A stretch of 33,135 nt of DNA from Prevotella sp. UBA3837. Its GTDB lineage: Bacteria; Bacteroidota; Bacteroidia; Bacteroidales; Bacteroidaceae. Every line of letters starts with the position of its first letter. Position 1 is the stretch's first letter. The notes beneath the pieces were generated by a model. It searched no databases, was not told where the DNA came from, and saw nothing but the letters and a program-made list of their open reading frames with translations. The translations under genes were made by a program, and so were the position numbers. Positions 24,143 through 31,455 of this stretch are shown here, in pieces. The stretch spans positions 1-33,135 of the forward strand of contig DGHX01000056.1 in the NCBI GenBank assembly GCA_002392835.1, given 5' to 3'.

Positions 24143-25144
24143 ATGGACTGCTATTACAAATTTAAACCGCTTTTAAAGCAGACATTGTGGGGAGGCGACC
24201 GCATCATCCCCTTCAAGCAGCTCGACAGCAACCTCAGCGGAGTGGGCGAGAGCTGGGAAATATCGGGGGTGCCCGGCGATGAAACCATTATTCACGGAGG
24301 CGACGACGACGGCAAGGCGCTCAACCAGCTGGTGAGCGAGCAGGGCGCAGCCCTGGTGGGCCATGAGAACTATGAGCGCTTTGGCGACGAGTTCCCGCTG
24401 CTCATTAAGTTCATCGACGCACGCCGCGATCTCTCCATACAGGTGCACCCCAACGATGAGGTGGCCCGTCGGCACGGACATGAGCGCGGAAAGACCGAGA
24501 TGTGGTATTGCATGGGAGAGGGGAGCGGAAAGTGGAAAGAGGAAAGTGGAAAGTGGAAAGAGGAGCTTCCCCAGCTGTATTGCGGGCTGAAGCAGCAGCT
24601 GACGCCCGAGGAGTACAAGCAGCACGTGGCCGACGACACCATCACCGACGTGCTGGCCCGCTACACCGTGCACGAGGGCGACGTGTTCTTCATTCCCGCC
24701 GGACGCATCCACGCCATCGGGGCCGGTTGCTTCGTGGCAGAGATTCAGCAGACGAGCGACGTCACCTATCGCATCTACGACTTCAACCGCCGCGACAAGG
24801 ATGGCAACCTGCGGCAGCTGCACACCCACGAGGCCTCCGAGGCCATCGACTACACGGTGCTCAGCGACTACCGCACGCACTATGCTCCCCATCGCAATGA
24901 GCCGCAGCAGGTGGTCAGCTGCCCCTACTTCACCACTGCCGTCTACGACCTTACGGAACCCATGCTGCTCGACTACAGCGACCTCGACTCCTTTGTCATC
25001 CTCATCGGAGTGAAGGGCGAGGGCACCGTCACCATCGGTGGCGAAAAGACCTCGCTGAAGACGGGCGAGACACTGTTGCTGCCGGCCACCACGGGTGAGG
25101 TGACCGTCGAGGGAACGGTGCGATTCCTGGAGACCTACGTTTGA
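24143..25144 (+). CDS. manA: Type I phosphomannose isomerase with in-frame repeat insertion
   Basis: A 333-residue cupin enzyme interconverting mannose 6-phosphate and fructose 6-phosphate. Family marks are the zinc-site motif SIQVHPNDEVA, the acidic ligand in KTEMWYCMG, and the second cupin strand GDVFFIPAGRIHAIGAG. The start ATG at 24143 (MDCYYKFKPLLKQTLWGG) is preferred over 24113 because relatives begin here and the upstream part is repeat DNA. Between MWYCMG and PQLYCGLKQQLTPEEY the usual short turn is replaced by about 15 residues of Gly/Lys/Trp/Glu/Ser (EGSGKWKEESGKWKEEL) encoded by the purine-rich repeat. The site is a surface turn near the active-site face, so activity might be altered. 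It is convergent with ribH. Confidence 0.92.
   Translation: MDCYYKFKPLLKQTLWGGDRIIPFKQLDSNLSGVGESWEISGVPGDETIIHGGDDDGKALNQLVSEQGAALVGHENYERFGDEFPLLIKFIDARRDLSIQVHPNDEVARRHGHERGKTEMWYCMGEGSGKWKEESGKWKEELPQLYCGLKQQLTPEEYKQHVADDTITDVLARYTVHEGDVFFIPAGRIHAIGAGCFVAEIQQTSDVTYRIYDFNRRDKDGNLRQLHTHEASEAIDYTVLSDYRTHYAPHRNEPQQVVSCPYFTTAVYDLTEPMLLDYSDLDSFVILIGVKGEGTVTIGGEKTSLKTGETLLLPATTGEVTVEGTVRFLETYV
24516..24564 (+). repeat. Purine-rich GGAAAGAGGAAAGT repeat inside manA
   Basis: Same family as 3418-3500 and 27770-27842, here inside a coding sequence with the reading frame preserved. Confidence 0.9.
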
Positions 25145-25152
25145 GGACAACG

Positions 25153-25198
25153 AAAATGAAAAGAAGGCAGCCACAGCAGGTTGCCTTCTTTTCATTTT
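25153..25198. terminator. Bidirectional rho-independent terminator between manA and ribH
   Basis: Perfect 17-bp arms (AAAATGAAAAGAAGGCA at 25153-25169 and its complement at 25182-25198), extendable by a G-T pair and two GC pairs, with A-run and T-run on the outsides. It serves both convergent genes. Confidence 0.92.
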
Positions 25199-25212
25199 TC
25201 TGATGTCCTTGT

Positions 25213-25683
25213 TCAGAACTTCGCCATCTTGATAGCTACCACAGCGCACTCATCGCCTTTGTTGCCCAACCGTCCGCCGGCGCGGTCCAGCGCCTGCTGC
25301 ATGTCGTTGGTGGTCAGCAACCCGTAAACCACAGGTATGTTGCTGGTGGCGTTCAGGCGGGCTATGCCTGCGGTGACCCCCTGACAGATGTAGTCGAAGT
25401 GGGGTGTCTCGCCGCGTATGACCGAGCCCAGGATGATGACGGCGTCGTAGCCGTCGTTCAGCGTCATCTGGTGGGCGCCGTAGATGAGCTCAAAGCTGCC
25501 GGGCACCCTCTTCACGTGGATGTTCTCGGGCAGTGCGCCGTGCTTCTCGAGCGTCGACACGCAGCCGTCGAGCAGTGCGCCCGTAATCTCGGGGTTCCAC
25601 TCAGCCACCACGATGCCGAAAATCATGTTCGACGCATCGGGCACGTGCGTGGAATCGTAGTTGGAAAGGTTTTTAGTAGCCAT
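25213..25683 (-). CDS. ribH: 6,7-dimethyl-8-ribityllumazine synthase
   Basis: A 156-residue enzyme for the penultimate step of riboflavin synthesis, condensing the ribityl-aminouracil with dihydroxybutanone phosphate; the family forms 60-mer capsids or pentamers. Marks are the substrate loop around VVAEWNPEI, PGSFELIYGA, the phosphate-binding and catalytic segment LGSVIRGETPHFDYIC with its His, and PVVYGLLTTND. It lies 15 bp downstream of the TPR gene and is probably cotranscribed. No FMN riboswitch is visible upstream. Confidence 0.96.
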   Translation of the reverse strand: MATKNLSNYDSTHVPDASNMIFGIVVAEWNPEITGALLDGCVSTLEKHGALPENIHVKRVPGSFELIYGAHQMTLNDGYDAVIILGSVIRGETPHFDYICQGVTAGIARLNATSNIPVVYGLLTTNDMQQALDRAGGRLGNKGDECAVVAIKMAKF

Positions 25684-25698
25684 TGTGCCTGTCTGCAG

Positions 25699-26448
25699 TT
25701 ACTCCGACACGCGGGCAATGTACTCGTCGATGACCTCAACGTAGGGCGACGACTGCGACACGCCCTGCACGCCCTGCATACGCTCGTACTGCTTCACCTT
25801 CTGGTACATCTTCAGTGCCTCGGCCTTCTTGCCATCTTTCTCCAGCAGCTCGCCGGCCTGCACGTAGTACACGGGCGAGAGCATGATGTTGTCGGCCTTC
25901 TCGGCAGCCTTCTGCAGCGTGCTCACGGCCTTGTCCACCTGGCCTACATGGGCGTAGGCGTTGCCCAGGGCACCCATGGCTGCGGGCGAGATGAGCAGGT
26001 CGCCGGCATCGTCGAACTTCTCCAGATACTTCACGGCGTTCTCCCACTGATCCATGTGGGCGTAGCACAGTCCGGCATAGAGGTTGGCCAGGTTGCCCAC
26101 CTTCGTCGACGAGTACTCGTCGGCAATCTTCAGGAAGCCCTTCTGCGTGCCTGTGCTGTCACCGTTCAGAGCCAGCTCGTACTGTTTGTCAGCCATCTGA
26201 AGCTGAGCCATCTGCAGGGCCTGGTCGCCAGCCTCGTCGAAGGCGGTCTGGGCACCCTGGATAGCGTTGGTGGCATCCTCCAGTTTGTTGGCCTTGTGGT
26301 TGTTCCAGAAGATGATACCGCCCACGATGACAATCAGGGCGATGACGCCACCGATGAGCGCGTTCCTGTACTTGAGGATGAAATCCTCCTTCGTGTTCTG
26401 CGGCTGCTGGGGTTCAGCGGCACGCTGCTTTGCATTTTTCTCTGCCAT
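25699..26448 (-). CDS. Membrane-anchored tetratricopeptide repeat protein
   Basis: A 249-residue protein with a polar N-terminus (MAEKNAKQRAAEPQQP), one membrane helix at about residues 31-48 (IGGVIALIVIVGGIIFWN), and a long periplasm-facing helical region with TPR-like units (YAGLCYAHMDQWENAVKYLE, LGNAYAHVGQVDKAVSTLQK, AGELLEKDGKKAEALKMYQK). The topology recalls YfgM-type chaperone-associated proteins, but the exact role is unknown. The start at 26448 is chosen because the longer frame from 26514 would begin ahead of the probable transcription start. It is divergent from recF and followed by ribH, an order seen in other Bacteroidales. Confidence 0.87.
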   Translation of the reverse strand: MAEKNAKQRAAEPQQPQNTKEDFILKYRNALIGGVIALIVIVGGIIFWNNHKANKLEDATNAIQGAQTAFDEAGDQALQMAQLQMADKQYELALNGDSTGTQKGFLKIADEYSSTKVGNLANLYAGLCYAHMDQWENAVKYLEKFDDAGDLLISPAAMGALGNAYAHVGQVDKAVSTLQKAAEKADNIMLSPVYYVQAGELLEKDGKKAEALKMYQKVKQYERMQGVQGVSQSSPYVEVIDEYIARVSE

Positions 26449-26510
26449 TTCTTTGTTATTTTTTTTGTTCTTTTTATTCGCTTTGCTGAAAGCCACATCG
26501 CTTTGCGGGC

Positions 26511-26519
26511 GCAAAATTA
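26511..26519 (-). promoter_or_regulatory. -7 promoter element (TAATTTTGC) of the TPR-ribH operon
   Basis: A TAnnTTTG match about 62 bases ahead of the TPR gene ATG. Confidence 0.65.
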
Positions 26520-26583
26520 CTGAAAATCTTGCAGATATTGAAATTTATTTCCTACTTTTTTCGTTTTTAAGCCCGAAAAGCTG

Positions 26584-26592
26584 TAATTTTGC
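26584..26592 (+). promoter_or_regulatory. -7 promoter element (TAATTTTGC) of recF
   Basis: A TAnnTTTG match 21 bases before the recF ATG, back to back with the promoter of the divergent TPR gene. Confidence 0.65.
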
Positions 26593-26613
26593 ACAAAAAT
26601 TCGCCTCAAGGGG

Positions 26614-27765
26614 ATGATAATCGAGCAACTGAATATAGTCAACTACAAGAATATTGCCGAAGCCAGCCTGCGGCTCTCGCCCAAGATCAACTGCTTCATC
26701 GGTCACAACGGTGCGGGCAAGACCAACGTGCTCGACGCCCTCTACTTCCTCAGTTTCTGCCATTCGGCCAGCACTGTGCAGGACACGCTCGTCATCCGTC
26801 ACGACCAGCCCTTCCTGGTGCTCGACGGTGCCTACCGCACACCCTGTGGCGACGCGCTGCAGGTGTTCTGCGGCATGAAACGCGGACAGAAGAAACACAT
26901 GAAGCGCGACGGCAAGGAGTACCGCCGGCTGTCAGAGCACATAGGCCTGATACCCATCGTGATGGTGTCGCCCTCCGACATCCTGCTCATCGAGGGTGGC
27001 AGCGAGGAGCGCCGACGGCTGATGGATCAGGCCATAGCGCAGCAAGACCGCACCTACATAGAGCGGCTGAACCGCTACAACAAGGCGCTGCAGCAGCGTA
27101 ACGCCCTGTTGCGCGACGAGGAGCACGAGCCAGACCCCGCACTGATGGACTTGCTGGAGGAACAGATGGCCGTCGAGGGCGAGGCCGTAGCCGCGCGGCG
27201 CTCGCGGTTGGTGGAACAGCTCACGCCGCTCTTTCAGCAGCTCTACAGCACCGTTTCGGGCGGGCGTGAACAGGTAGCACTCAGCTATGTGTCGCACTGC
27301 CAGCGCGGACCGCTGCTCGACGTCATACGCCGCGACCGGCTGAAGGACCGTGCCGTGGGCTACTCGCTGCACGGCGTTCACCGCGACGACCTGGAAATCC
27401 TGCTCGACGGACACCCCATGCGACGCGAGGGCAGTCAGGGGCAGCAGAAGACCTTCGTCATAGCCCTGAAGCTGGCGCAATATGAGTTGCTCACACAGCA
27501 CGCTGACGCTGTCGCTCCTGCTGGCGAAGTTCCTGCCGATGCCACGCAGCCCTCAGCTGCTGCCCACCCCCTGCTGCTGCTTGACGATATCTTCGACAAG
27601 CTCGATGCGCAGCGCGTGGAGCAGATCATACGCCTGGTGGCCAGCCGACAGTTCGGGCAAATCTTTATCACCGACACCAACCGCGACCACCTGGACCAGA
27701 TTCTCTCACACGGCGATTTCGACTACAAACTCTTCCACGTGGCCGACGGTCAGGTGGAGGGGTAG
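26614..27765 (+). CDS. recF: DNA replication and repair protein RecF
   Basis: A 383-residue SMC-like ATPase that helps load RecA at single-strand gaps with RecO and RecR. The Walker A motif is GHNGAGKTNVLDAL (near residue 30), the ABC signature is in REGSQGQQKTFVIALKLAQ and the Walker B motif is PLLLLDDIFDKLD. Length is normal. A short Pro/Ala-rich stretch before Walker B (APAGEVPADATQPSAAAHP) looks like a variable loop. The DUF721 gene follows after a repeat-filled 112-bp gap. Confidence 0.95.
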   Translation: MIIEQLNIVNYKNIAEASLRLSPKINCFIGHNGAGKTNVLDALYFLSFCHSASTVQDTLVIRHDQPFLVLDGAYRTPCGDALQVFCGMKRGQKKHMKRDGKEYRRLSEHIGLIPIVMVSPSDILLIEGGSEERRRLMDQAIAQQDRTYIERLNRYNKALQQRNALLRDEEHEPDPALMDLLEEQMAVEGEAVAARRSRLVEQLTPLFQQLYSTVSGGREQVALSYVSHCQRGPLLDVIRRDRLKDRAVGYSLHGVHRDDLEILLDGHPMRREGSQGQQKTFVIALKLAQYELLTQHADAVAPAGEVPADATQPSAAAHPLLLLDDIFDKLDAQRVEQIIRLVASRQFGQIFITDTNRDHLDQILSHGDFDYKLFHVADGQVEG

Positions 27766-27769
27766 TCGA

Positions 27770-27842
27770 AAAAGTGGAAAGAGGAAAGAGGAAAGTGGAA
27801 AGAGGAAAGTGGAAAGAGGAAAGTGGAAAGAGGAAAGTGGAA
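27770..27842 (+). repeat. Purine-rich GTGGAAAGAGGAAA tandem repeat after recF
   Basis: About six units, the most regular copy of the family, beginning five bases after the recF stop. Confidence 0.9.
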
Positions 27843-27877
27843 ACCTAACTGTAACGCCTTAACCCCCAAAAAAGAAT

Positions 27878-28174
27878 ATGTTTAAGCGAAGAGAACAACC
27901 CGTGAGCCAGCTGGTGCTGCAGAGCCTGCGTGCCCTGGGACTTGAGACGCCGCTGCTGCAGAAGCGCCTCGTCGATGCGTGGCCTCTGGTGGCTGGCGAG
28001 GCCATCGCCCGCTACACCGTGGGCACCCCCGTCATACGCAACCAGACGCTCTTTGTACGCATCAGCATTCCCGCACTGCGTGCCGACCTGAGCATGCGCA
28101 GGCAGGAGTTGACGCAACGGCTCAACCAGCACGTAGGGGCACAGGTTATAGCCGACGTCAGGTTTAGCCTATAG
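27878..28174 (+). CDS. DUF721 (DciA-like) protein
   Basis: A 98-residue protein of the DUF721 family. The family includes DciA, the replicative helicase loader or regulator of bacteria lacking DnaC or DnaI. Marks are LVDAWPLVAGEAIARYT and the strand LFVRISIPALRADLSMRRQEL. It is typical in size for the Bacteroidota version and typically placed after recF. Its last six bases overlap the end of the convergent Rpn-type gene. Confidence 0.88.
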   Translation: MFKRREQPVSQLVLQSLRALGLETPLLQKRLVDAWPLVAGEAIARYTVGTPVIRNQTLFVRISIPALRADLSMRRQELTQRLNQHVGAQVIADVRFSL

Positions 28175-29125
28175 CATGTTGATTTCTTCGATGCTCAGCC
28201 CCGTGGCATCAGCTATCTGGCTGGCTGTCATTACGTTCATGGCCTTCAGCTTCCGGGCAGTGTCATACTTTTGCTGTTCCGCCTTCGCCTTTTCCTGTTC
28301 AATGTATTCTTCCGCCTTCGCCTTTACTTGCTTTATGTATTCTTCCATCTCCTGCCTTGCCTCGCGTCTGGCTTCCTCTCTTACCTCGCGTCTGGCTTCC
28401 TCTCTTGCCTTCCGCTTCGTCTCTTCCTCGAAGGTACGCTGGGTGCTGACCCTGTCCCAGAACTTGTCGTAGAACCACATCTCCTCGTCGGTAAAGGCAG
28501 CACGCTCCACTATCTCCAATGCCTCGTTCACCTCGGTGTTCTGCAGGAGTTCGGCGGGTGCTTCTTTCGTTTTCTCGTTGATTTCTGTCAGGAAGCGCAG
28601 CCAAAGCACCTGCATCTTGCGCTCAGAGAAAGTGGTAGGCTTAAACTTCTTCAGCTCCACGAAGATGAGGTGCAGGCCGTCTATAACTTTGTTGGTGTAC
28701 TTGTCATGCACCAGGTGATAGTAGTGGTAATAGTCTTCCACATCGGGCAGGAACACCGCGTTGACAAAGTTCAGGGCATAGACGGGCTGCAGGCTCGAGT
28801 AGTCCATTCCCTTCTCGGTCTGTGCCACGTATGCCTTCGAGGCGTTGAGCAGCACACGCCTCTTGAACGACTCCGTCCACGACATCTGCATCTCTACGAT
28901 GAACTCCCGCTGCTTGTTGTCCTTGCAGCACACGTCCACGATGCTGTATTTCTCGGCCTCAGTGCGGTCGGGAATCTTCTCCGCCGGCCAATACTCGATG
29001 CTCTCCACCCGCTCGTCGTCCTTCAGGGGCAGCAGGGCGTTGAGCAGGCTGATGACCAGGTTCTTGTGCTCGCCGAATATCTTCTTGAATGTCAGGTCGG
29101 CCCTCGGGTCTAAGTATTTTCCCAT
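28169..29125 (-). CDS. Rpn-family recombination-promoting nuclease / PD-(D/E)XK transposase-like protein
   Basis: A 318-residue protein. Residues 1 to about 230 form a PD-(D/E)XK nuclease family transposase domain: DPRADLTFKKIFG at the start, then SIVDVCCKDNKQREFIVEMQ holding the D...ExQ catalytic residues. Such proteins are encoded in many variable copies, and characterised Rpn members cut DNA. The C-terminal ~90 residues are a charged coiled coil from two DNA-level repeats, a 24-bp unit (REEARREV-type) and a 33-bp unit (EEYIKQVKAKA-type). A small helical end follows (NVMTASQIADATGLSIEEI). It is a single gene with its own promoter; no inverted repeats mark it as a mobile unit. Confidence 0.88.
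   Translation of the reverse strand: MGKYLDPRADLTFKKIFGEHKNLVISLLNALLPLKDDERVESIEYWPAEKIPDRTEAEKYSIVDVCCKDNKQREFIVEMQMSWTESFKRRVLLNASKAYVAQTEKGMDYSSLQPVYALNFVNAVFLPDVEDYYHYYHLVHDKYTNKVIDGLHLIFVELKKFKPTTFSERKMQVLWLRFLTEINEKTKEAPAELLQNTEVNEALEIVERAAFTDEEMWFYDKFWDRVSTQRTFEEETKRKAREEARREVREEARREARQEMEEYIKQVKAKAEEYIEQEKAKAEQQKYDTARKLKAMNVMTASQIADATGLSIEEINML
28360..28407 (-). repeat. 24-bp coding tandem repeat in the Rpn-type gene
   Basis: Two nearly identical units (28360-28383 and 28384-28407, one base different) encode the Arg/Glu/Ala-rich coiled coil. A second pair of ~33-bp units lies at about 28281-28347. Slippage could change coil length without a frameshift. Confidence 0.8.
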
Positions 29126-29153
29126 ATTCGTGACGCTTTTTAATAATTATGTT

Positions 29154-29162
29154 GCAAAGATA
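29154..29162 (-). promoter_or_regulatory. -7 promoter element (TATCTTTGC) of the Rpn-type gene
   Basis: A TAnnTTTG match 28 bases before the ATG at 29125. Confidence 0.65.
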
Positions 29163-29229
29163 CAAAGTTTTTCCGACAATTACGTTGATTTGCCGGAAAA
29201 CTTTTAGTTTTAGCGCATCAGTTAAACGG

Positions 29230-29505
29230 TTATTTCCCAAACAGTTCTGAATGAGTTCCTAAACGCACCAATTCAATGATGTCGGTGTTGGGGTCGAACC
29301 AGATGAGCAAATAGTCGCCTTGAACGTGACATTCCATGCACCCTTTATAGTTGCCGTGAAGCATGTGAGGTTGGTATTCGGCGGGGATGGGCTGTTCATG
29401 CTGTAGCATAATCAGGACTTCTTTCAGTGCTTTGAGTTTTTTAGGGTAATTCTGGTATCGTTTAAAGTCCTTCTTGTATCTTGATGATAAGAAAAGCTTT
29501 TTCAT
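29230..29505 (-). CDS. YafQ-type mRNA interferase toxin (RelE/ParE superfamily)
   Basis: A 91-residue toxin that in characterised relatives cleaves mRNA on the ribosome. The family pattern is clear: YKKDFKRYQ near the start, HMLHGNYKGCMECHVQGDYL in the middle and LVRLGTHSELFG at the end, with the conserved histidines and Phe. Its ATG overlaps the antitoxin stop by four bases (ATGA), so translation is coupled and antitoxin is made first. No terminator with a T-run is evident in the short gap to the Rpn-type promoter. Confidence 0.92.
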   Translation of the reverse strand: MKKLFLSSRYKKDFKRYQNYPKKLKALKEVLIMLQHEQPIPAEYQPHMLHGNYKGCMECHVQGDYLLIWFDPNTDIIELVRLGTHSELFGK

Positions 29506-29762
29506 ACCTTCACTCCCAGGGCTTTGAACATGTCGTCAACGTTGTCATAAACATCTTCGGCAGGGTATTCTTTCCGATTCATAGCTTCCATGATGGCCTC
29601 CTTGGTATCCTCATTGGGTTCGTTATAGACTACATCGAGCAGGACGCTCTCTACATAATTGTTCAGAGAGCGGTTTGAGCGTGCTGCATTGCGCTTCAGC
29701 CCCTCAAGCAGGTCGGCACGCAAACGGAAGGAGGCAGGGCGGCGGACAATAGTAGTTTCCAT
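29502..29762 (-). CDS. Ribbon-helix-helix antitoxin partner of the YafQ-type toxin
   Basis: An 86-residue protein. The N-terminal METTIVRRPASFRLRADLLE contains the beta strand of a ribbon-helix-helix DNA-binding fold, followed by two helices (LLEGLKRNAARSNRSLNNYV). The acidic C-terminus (EDTKEAIMEAMNRKEYPAED) should wrap and neutralise the toxin. The start at 29762 is chosen over an in-frame ATG at 29798, which would lie within the promoter element at 29803-29795. Such antitoxins usually repress their own promoter. Confidence 0.88.
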   Translation of the reverse strand: METTIVRRPASFRLRADLLEGLKRNAARSNRSLNNYVESVLLDVVYNEPNEDTKEAIMEAMNRKEYPAEDVYDNVDDMFKALGVKV

Positions 29763-29794
29763 ATCCTTTGTCGTTATTTGTAATACTTCTGCAT

Positions 29795-29803
29795 GCAAAG
29801 GTA
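29795..29803 (-). promoter_or_regulatory. -7 promoter element (TACCTTTGC) of the toxin-antitoxin operon
   Basis: A TAnnTTTG match 32 bases before the antitoxin ATG. Confidence 0.65.
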
Positions 29804-29946
29804 ATGTTTTTGTACGACAATACCAAATTATGAATGAACTTTTAACATGTTATTGACTTCTTCATCTTTCAGATGCGAAATTACTAAAATAGTTTGAATT
29901 ATCAGAGTTTTTGTGCAAAAAAGAACTACTTCTCGAATTATTTTCG

Positions 29947-29955
29947 TATTTTTGC
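29947..29955 (+). promoter_or_regulatory. Rightward -7 promoter element (TATTTTTGC) in the gene-free stretch
   Basis: A TAnnTTTG match heading into the gene-free region 29863-30272. About 50 bases downstream is an unusually strong Shine-Dalgarno sequence. Confidence 0.5.
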
Positions 29956-30015
29956 ATCTGATAATGGCAAGGTAAGACCCTGCCGAGTTTATAACACTTT
30001 AATACAAGGAGGAGC

Positions 30016-30039
30016 ATGATTATGCTAGAGAAGATATAA
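30016..30039 (+). other. Seven-codon leader-like ORF with strong Shine-Dalgarno
   Basis: AAGGAGGAG at 30006-30014 is immediately followed by ATG and a tiny frame (MIMLEKI, stop). Such ribosome-binding sequences are rare in this phylum. The ORF might be a regulatory leader or the anti-SD-like match may belong to an RNA instead. Low certainty. Confidence 0.3.
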
Positions 30040-30054
30040 CAGCGTAAGGCAACG

Positions 30055-30157
30055 AAAAAGTCCTGCACTATTGCAGTAGTGCAGGACTCGCAGGACTGTT
30101 TCCCGATAGACTTATCCGAGTTGCCCCAGAAGAATACGGGAACCGTTCATAGTTACT
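30055..30157 (-). ncRNA. Candidate ~100-nt small RNA with its own promoter and terminator
   Basis: A leftward TAACTTTGC promoter element at 30170-30162 is followed by about 100 bases and then a perfect 11-bp GC-rich hairpin and TTTTT at 30059-30055. No substantial ORF fits; only a 12-codon one exists (MNGSRILLGQLG, 30150-30112). TTCCCG and CGGGAA near 30138 and 30105 can pair to close an upstream stem. The unit therefore looks like a complete small-RNA gene, or a short leader peptide gene. Function unknown. Confidence 0.5.
30060..30087 (-). terminator. Rho-independent terminator of the small RNA
   Basis: Perfect arms GTCCTGCACTA (30060-30070) and TAGTGCAGGAC (30077-30087) with a six-base loop, followed leftwards by five Ts. 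Rightwards no T-run follows, so it works mainly for the minus strand. Confidence 0.75.
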
Positions 30158-30272
30158 CGCTGCAAAGTTAAGAAATTATTCTTAAACGTAGTGTATGATG
30201 GTTCTCTTATCGGGTGATATTTACCAACATTTAACAAACGACATAGGTGAACATTATTATTAATGATCCTCC

Positions 30273-31052
30273 GTGTCAAGGTTTAACGTAAAGATTATTC
30301 CTTATAAAGAATCAGTAGATATGACAAAACCTACAAATCTTTTCAGCGAGAAAGACCTCTACATCATGGAGCATACCTCCAAGGGTACATCAATTAGGAC
30401 ATCCTTGATTCCCAAGCAACGGAGACGCAAGGTAATCTACGACAACATGCACCTCATGGACGGTATGACTTTCACGCCAGTGCACTCTTTCCCTCAGATG
30501 CTTCCTTACAACGACAACACAGACTTTGACCTCGTCTCATTTTCTGACAGGAAGAATCACACAGGTAAAAATGAGGCTTTATGTTTTTTTCTTGACGACT
30601 TTCGGTTTAGAGATCAGTTGTGGTGTAACTTGGAGTACACAACATACAGTATCTCCCATTACGATTACTACTTTACTCCCGACTTTAGTCTGTGGCGAGA
30701 CCTTCCCACCGAGTACTACAATCAGCAAAACATCTTTCGCACACGATTTGTAGGACTCTTCTGGCAACTCAGGGGTTTTAAGGCAATCCCTACTTACAGT
30801 TTTGGAGGTCTCTCGTCTTTTTCTTATTGTCTTGAAGGACTACCTTGCCAAAGCGTCATTGCAGTCTGTGGGCTTAGCAATCGCAAAGACTTACAGGCTT
30901 ACAATGTCTGGTGCTATGGACTTAGGCGGTTGGAAGAAGAGAAACAACCAACTCTCATATTGGTGTATGGCCCGGAAATAGATATTCCCGGCCTCCATAC
31001 ACCAGTCAAGTTCTTAAAAGATTTCATTTCAAAACGGTTCAGACATGAATAA
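30273..31052 (+). CDS. DUF4417 domain protein, first gene of a three-gene operon
   Basis: A 259-residue protein. The C-terminal two thirds match DUF4417, a family common in phages and mobile DNA: YYFTPDFSLWRDLPTEYYNQ, then FRTRFVGLFWQLRGFKAIPT, then SYCLEGLPCQSVIAVCG and TLILVYGPEI. The first ~100 residues are family-variable. The role of DUF4417 is unknown; no nuclease or helicase motif is visible. Translation may begin at GTG 30273 or ATG 30321 (MTKPTNLF). The gene is clearly more AT-rich than the core genes and uses different codons, suggesting transfer. Its last eight bases overlap the next gene. Confidence 0.75.
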   Translation: MSRFNVKIIPYKESVDMTKPTNLFSEKDLYIMEHTSKGTSIRTSLIPKQRRRKVIYDNMHLMDGMTFTPVHSFPQMLPYNDNTDFDLVSFSDRKNHTGKNEALCFFLDDFRFRDQLWCNLEYTTYSISHYDYYFTPDFSLWRDLPTEYYNQQNIFRTRFVGLFWQLRGFKAIPTYSFGGLSSFSYCLEGLPCQSVIAVCGLSNRKDLQAYNVWCYGLRRLEEEKQPTLILVYGPEIDIPGLHTPVKFLKDFISKRFRHE

Positions 31053-31455
31053 AACAAATAATCAACTATGGGATGCGGATGCAAAGTTGTTCGCATCCAT
31101 GAAGACAGAAAGTCTCACAACTAATGAGGCCAATTTCTTCAGCAACATGCAGTTCAAGCAGGAGTACGAGGTAACGGCCTTGAACGACTTGCTAGTCTCT
31201 GAATATGAAAATGACGATGAAATATATGTCATTCGTATGAACTACGACGAATATGTTGTTGGTCATGGCATTGGAACCGATGGAGCACAGGAGACTCATG
31301 TGATGAATCTTTCTGAGGCTTTGGCGGTCAACTTCAAGGCCGAGGGTTTCCTCGACCGTGACATTACCCTCTGGCAGTGGCTTCGTGAGAAGGATTATAC
31401 GATTGTAAATTACGGACGTAACTACGACTTAGCTGACAATGGGAAACGGATCTGA
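31045..31455 (+). CDS. Unknown 136-residue protein, second gene of the DUF4417 operon
   Basis: I do not recognise this protein. It is acidic, has no signal peptide or membrane segment, and looks alpha/beta: NQLWDADAKLFASMKTES, EYENDDEIYVIRMNYDEYVV, GAQETHVMNLSEALAVNFKA, DRDITLWQWLREKDYTIV. The overlaps with both neighbours (8 bp before, 17 bp after) argue for a real, coordinately translated gene. It could be a small partner or immunity-like protein for the third gene; that is inference. Confidence 0.65.
   Translation: MNKTNNQLWDADAKLFASMKTESLTTNEANFFSNMQFKQEYEVTALNDLLVSEYENDDEIYVIRMNYDEYVVGHGIGTDGAQETHVMNLSEALAVNFKAEGFLDRDITLWQWLREKDYTIVNYGRNYDLADNGKRI

Noticed and set aside
25684..25698. 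Riboswitch ahead of ribH
   Set aside because: The gap to the TPR gene is only 15 bp, and the TPR leader shows no FMN-aptamer-like conserved segments.
29862..30068. 68-codon minus-strand frame
   Set aside because: It begins inside the terminator hairpin of the candidate small RNA, has no promoter in the right place and shows no domain. A conserved peptide cannot be fully excluded.
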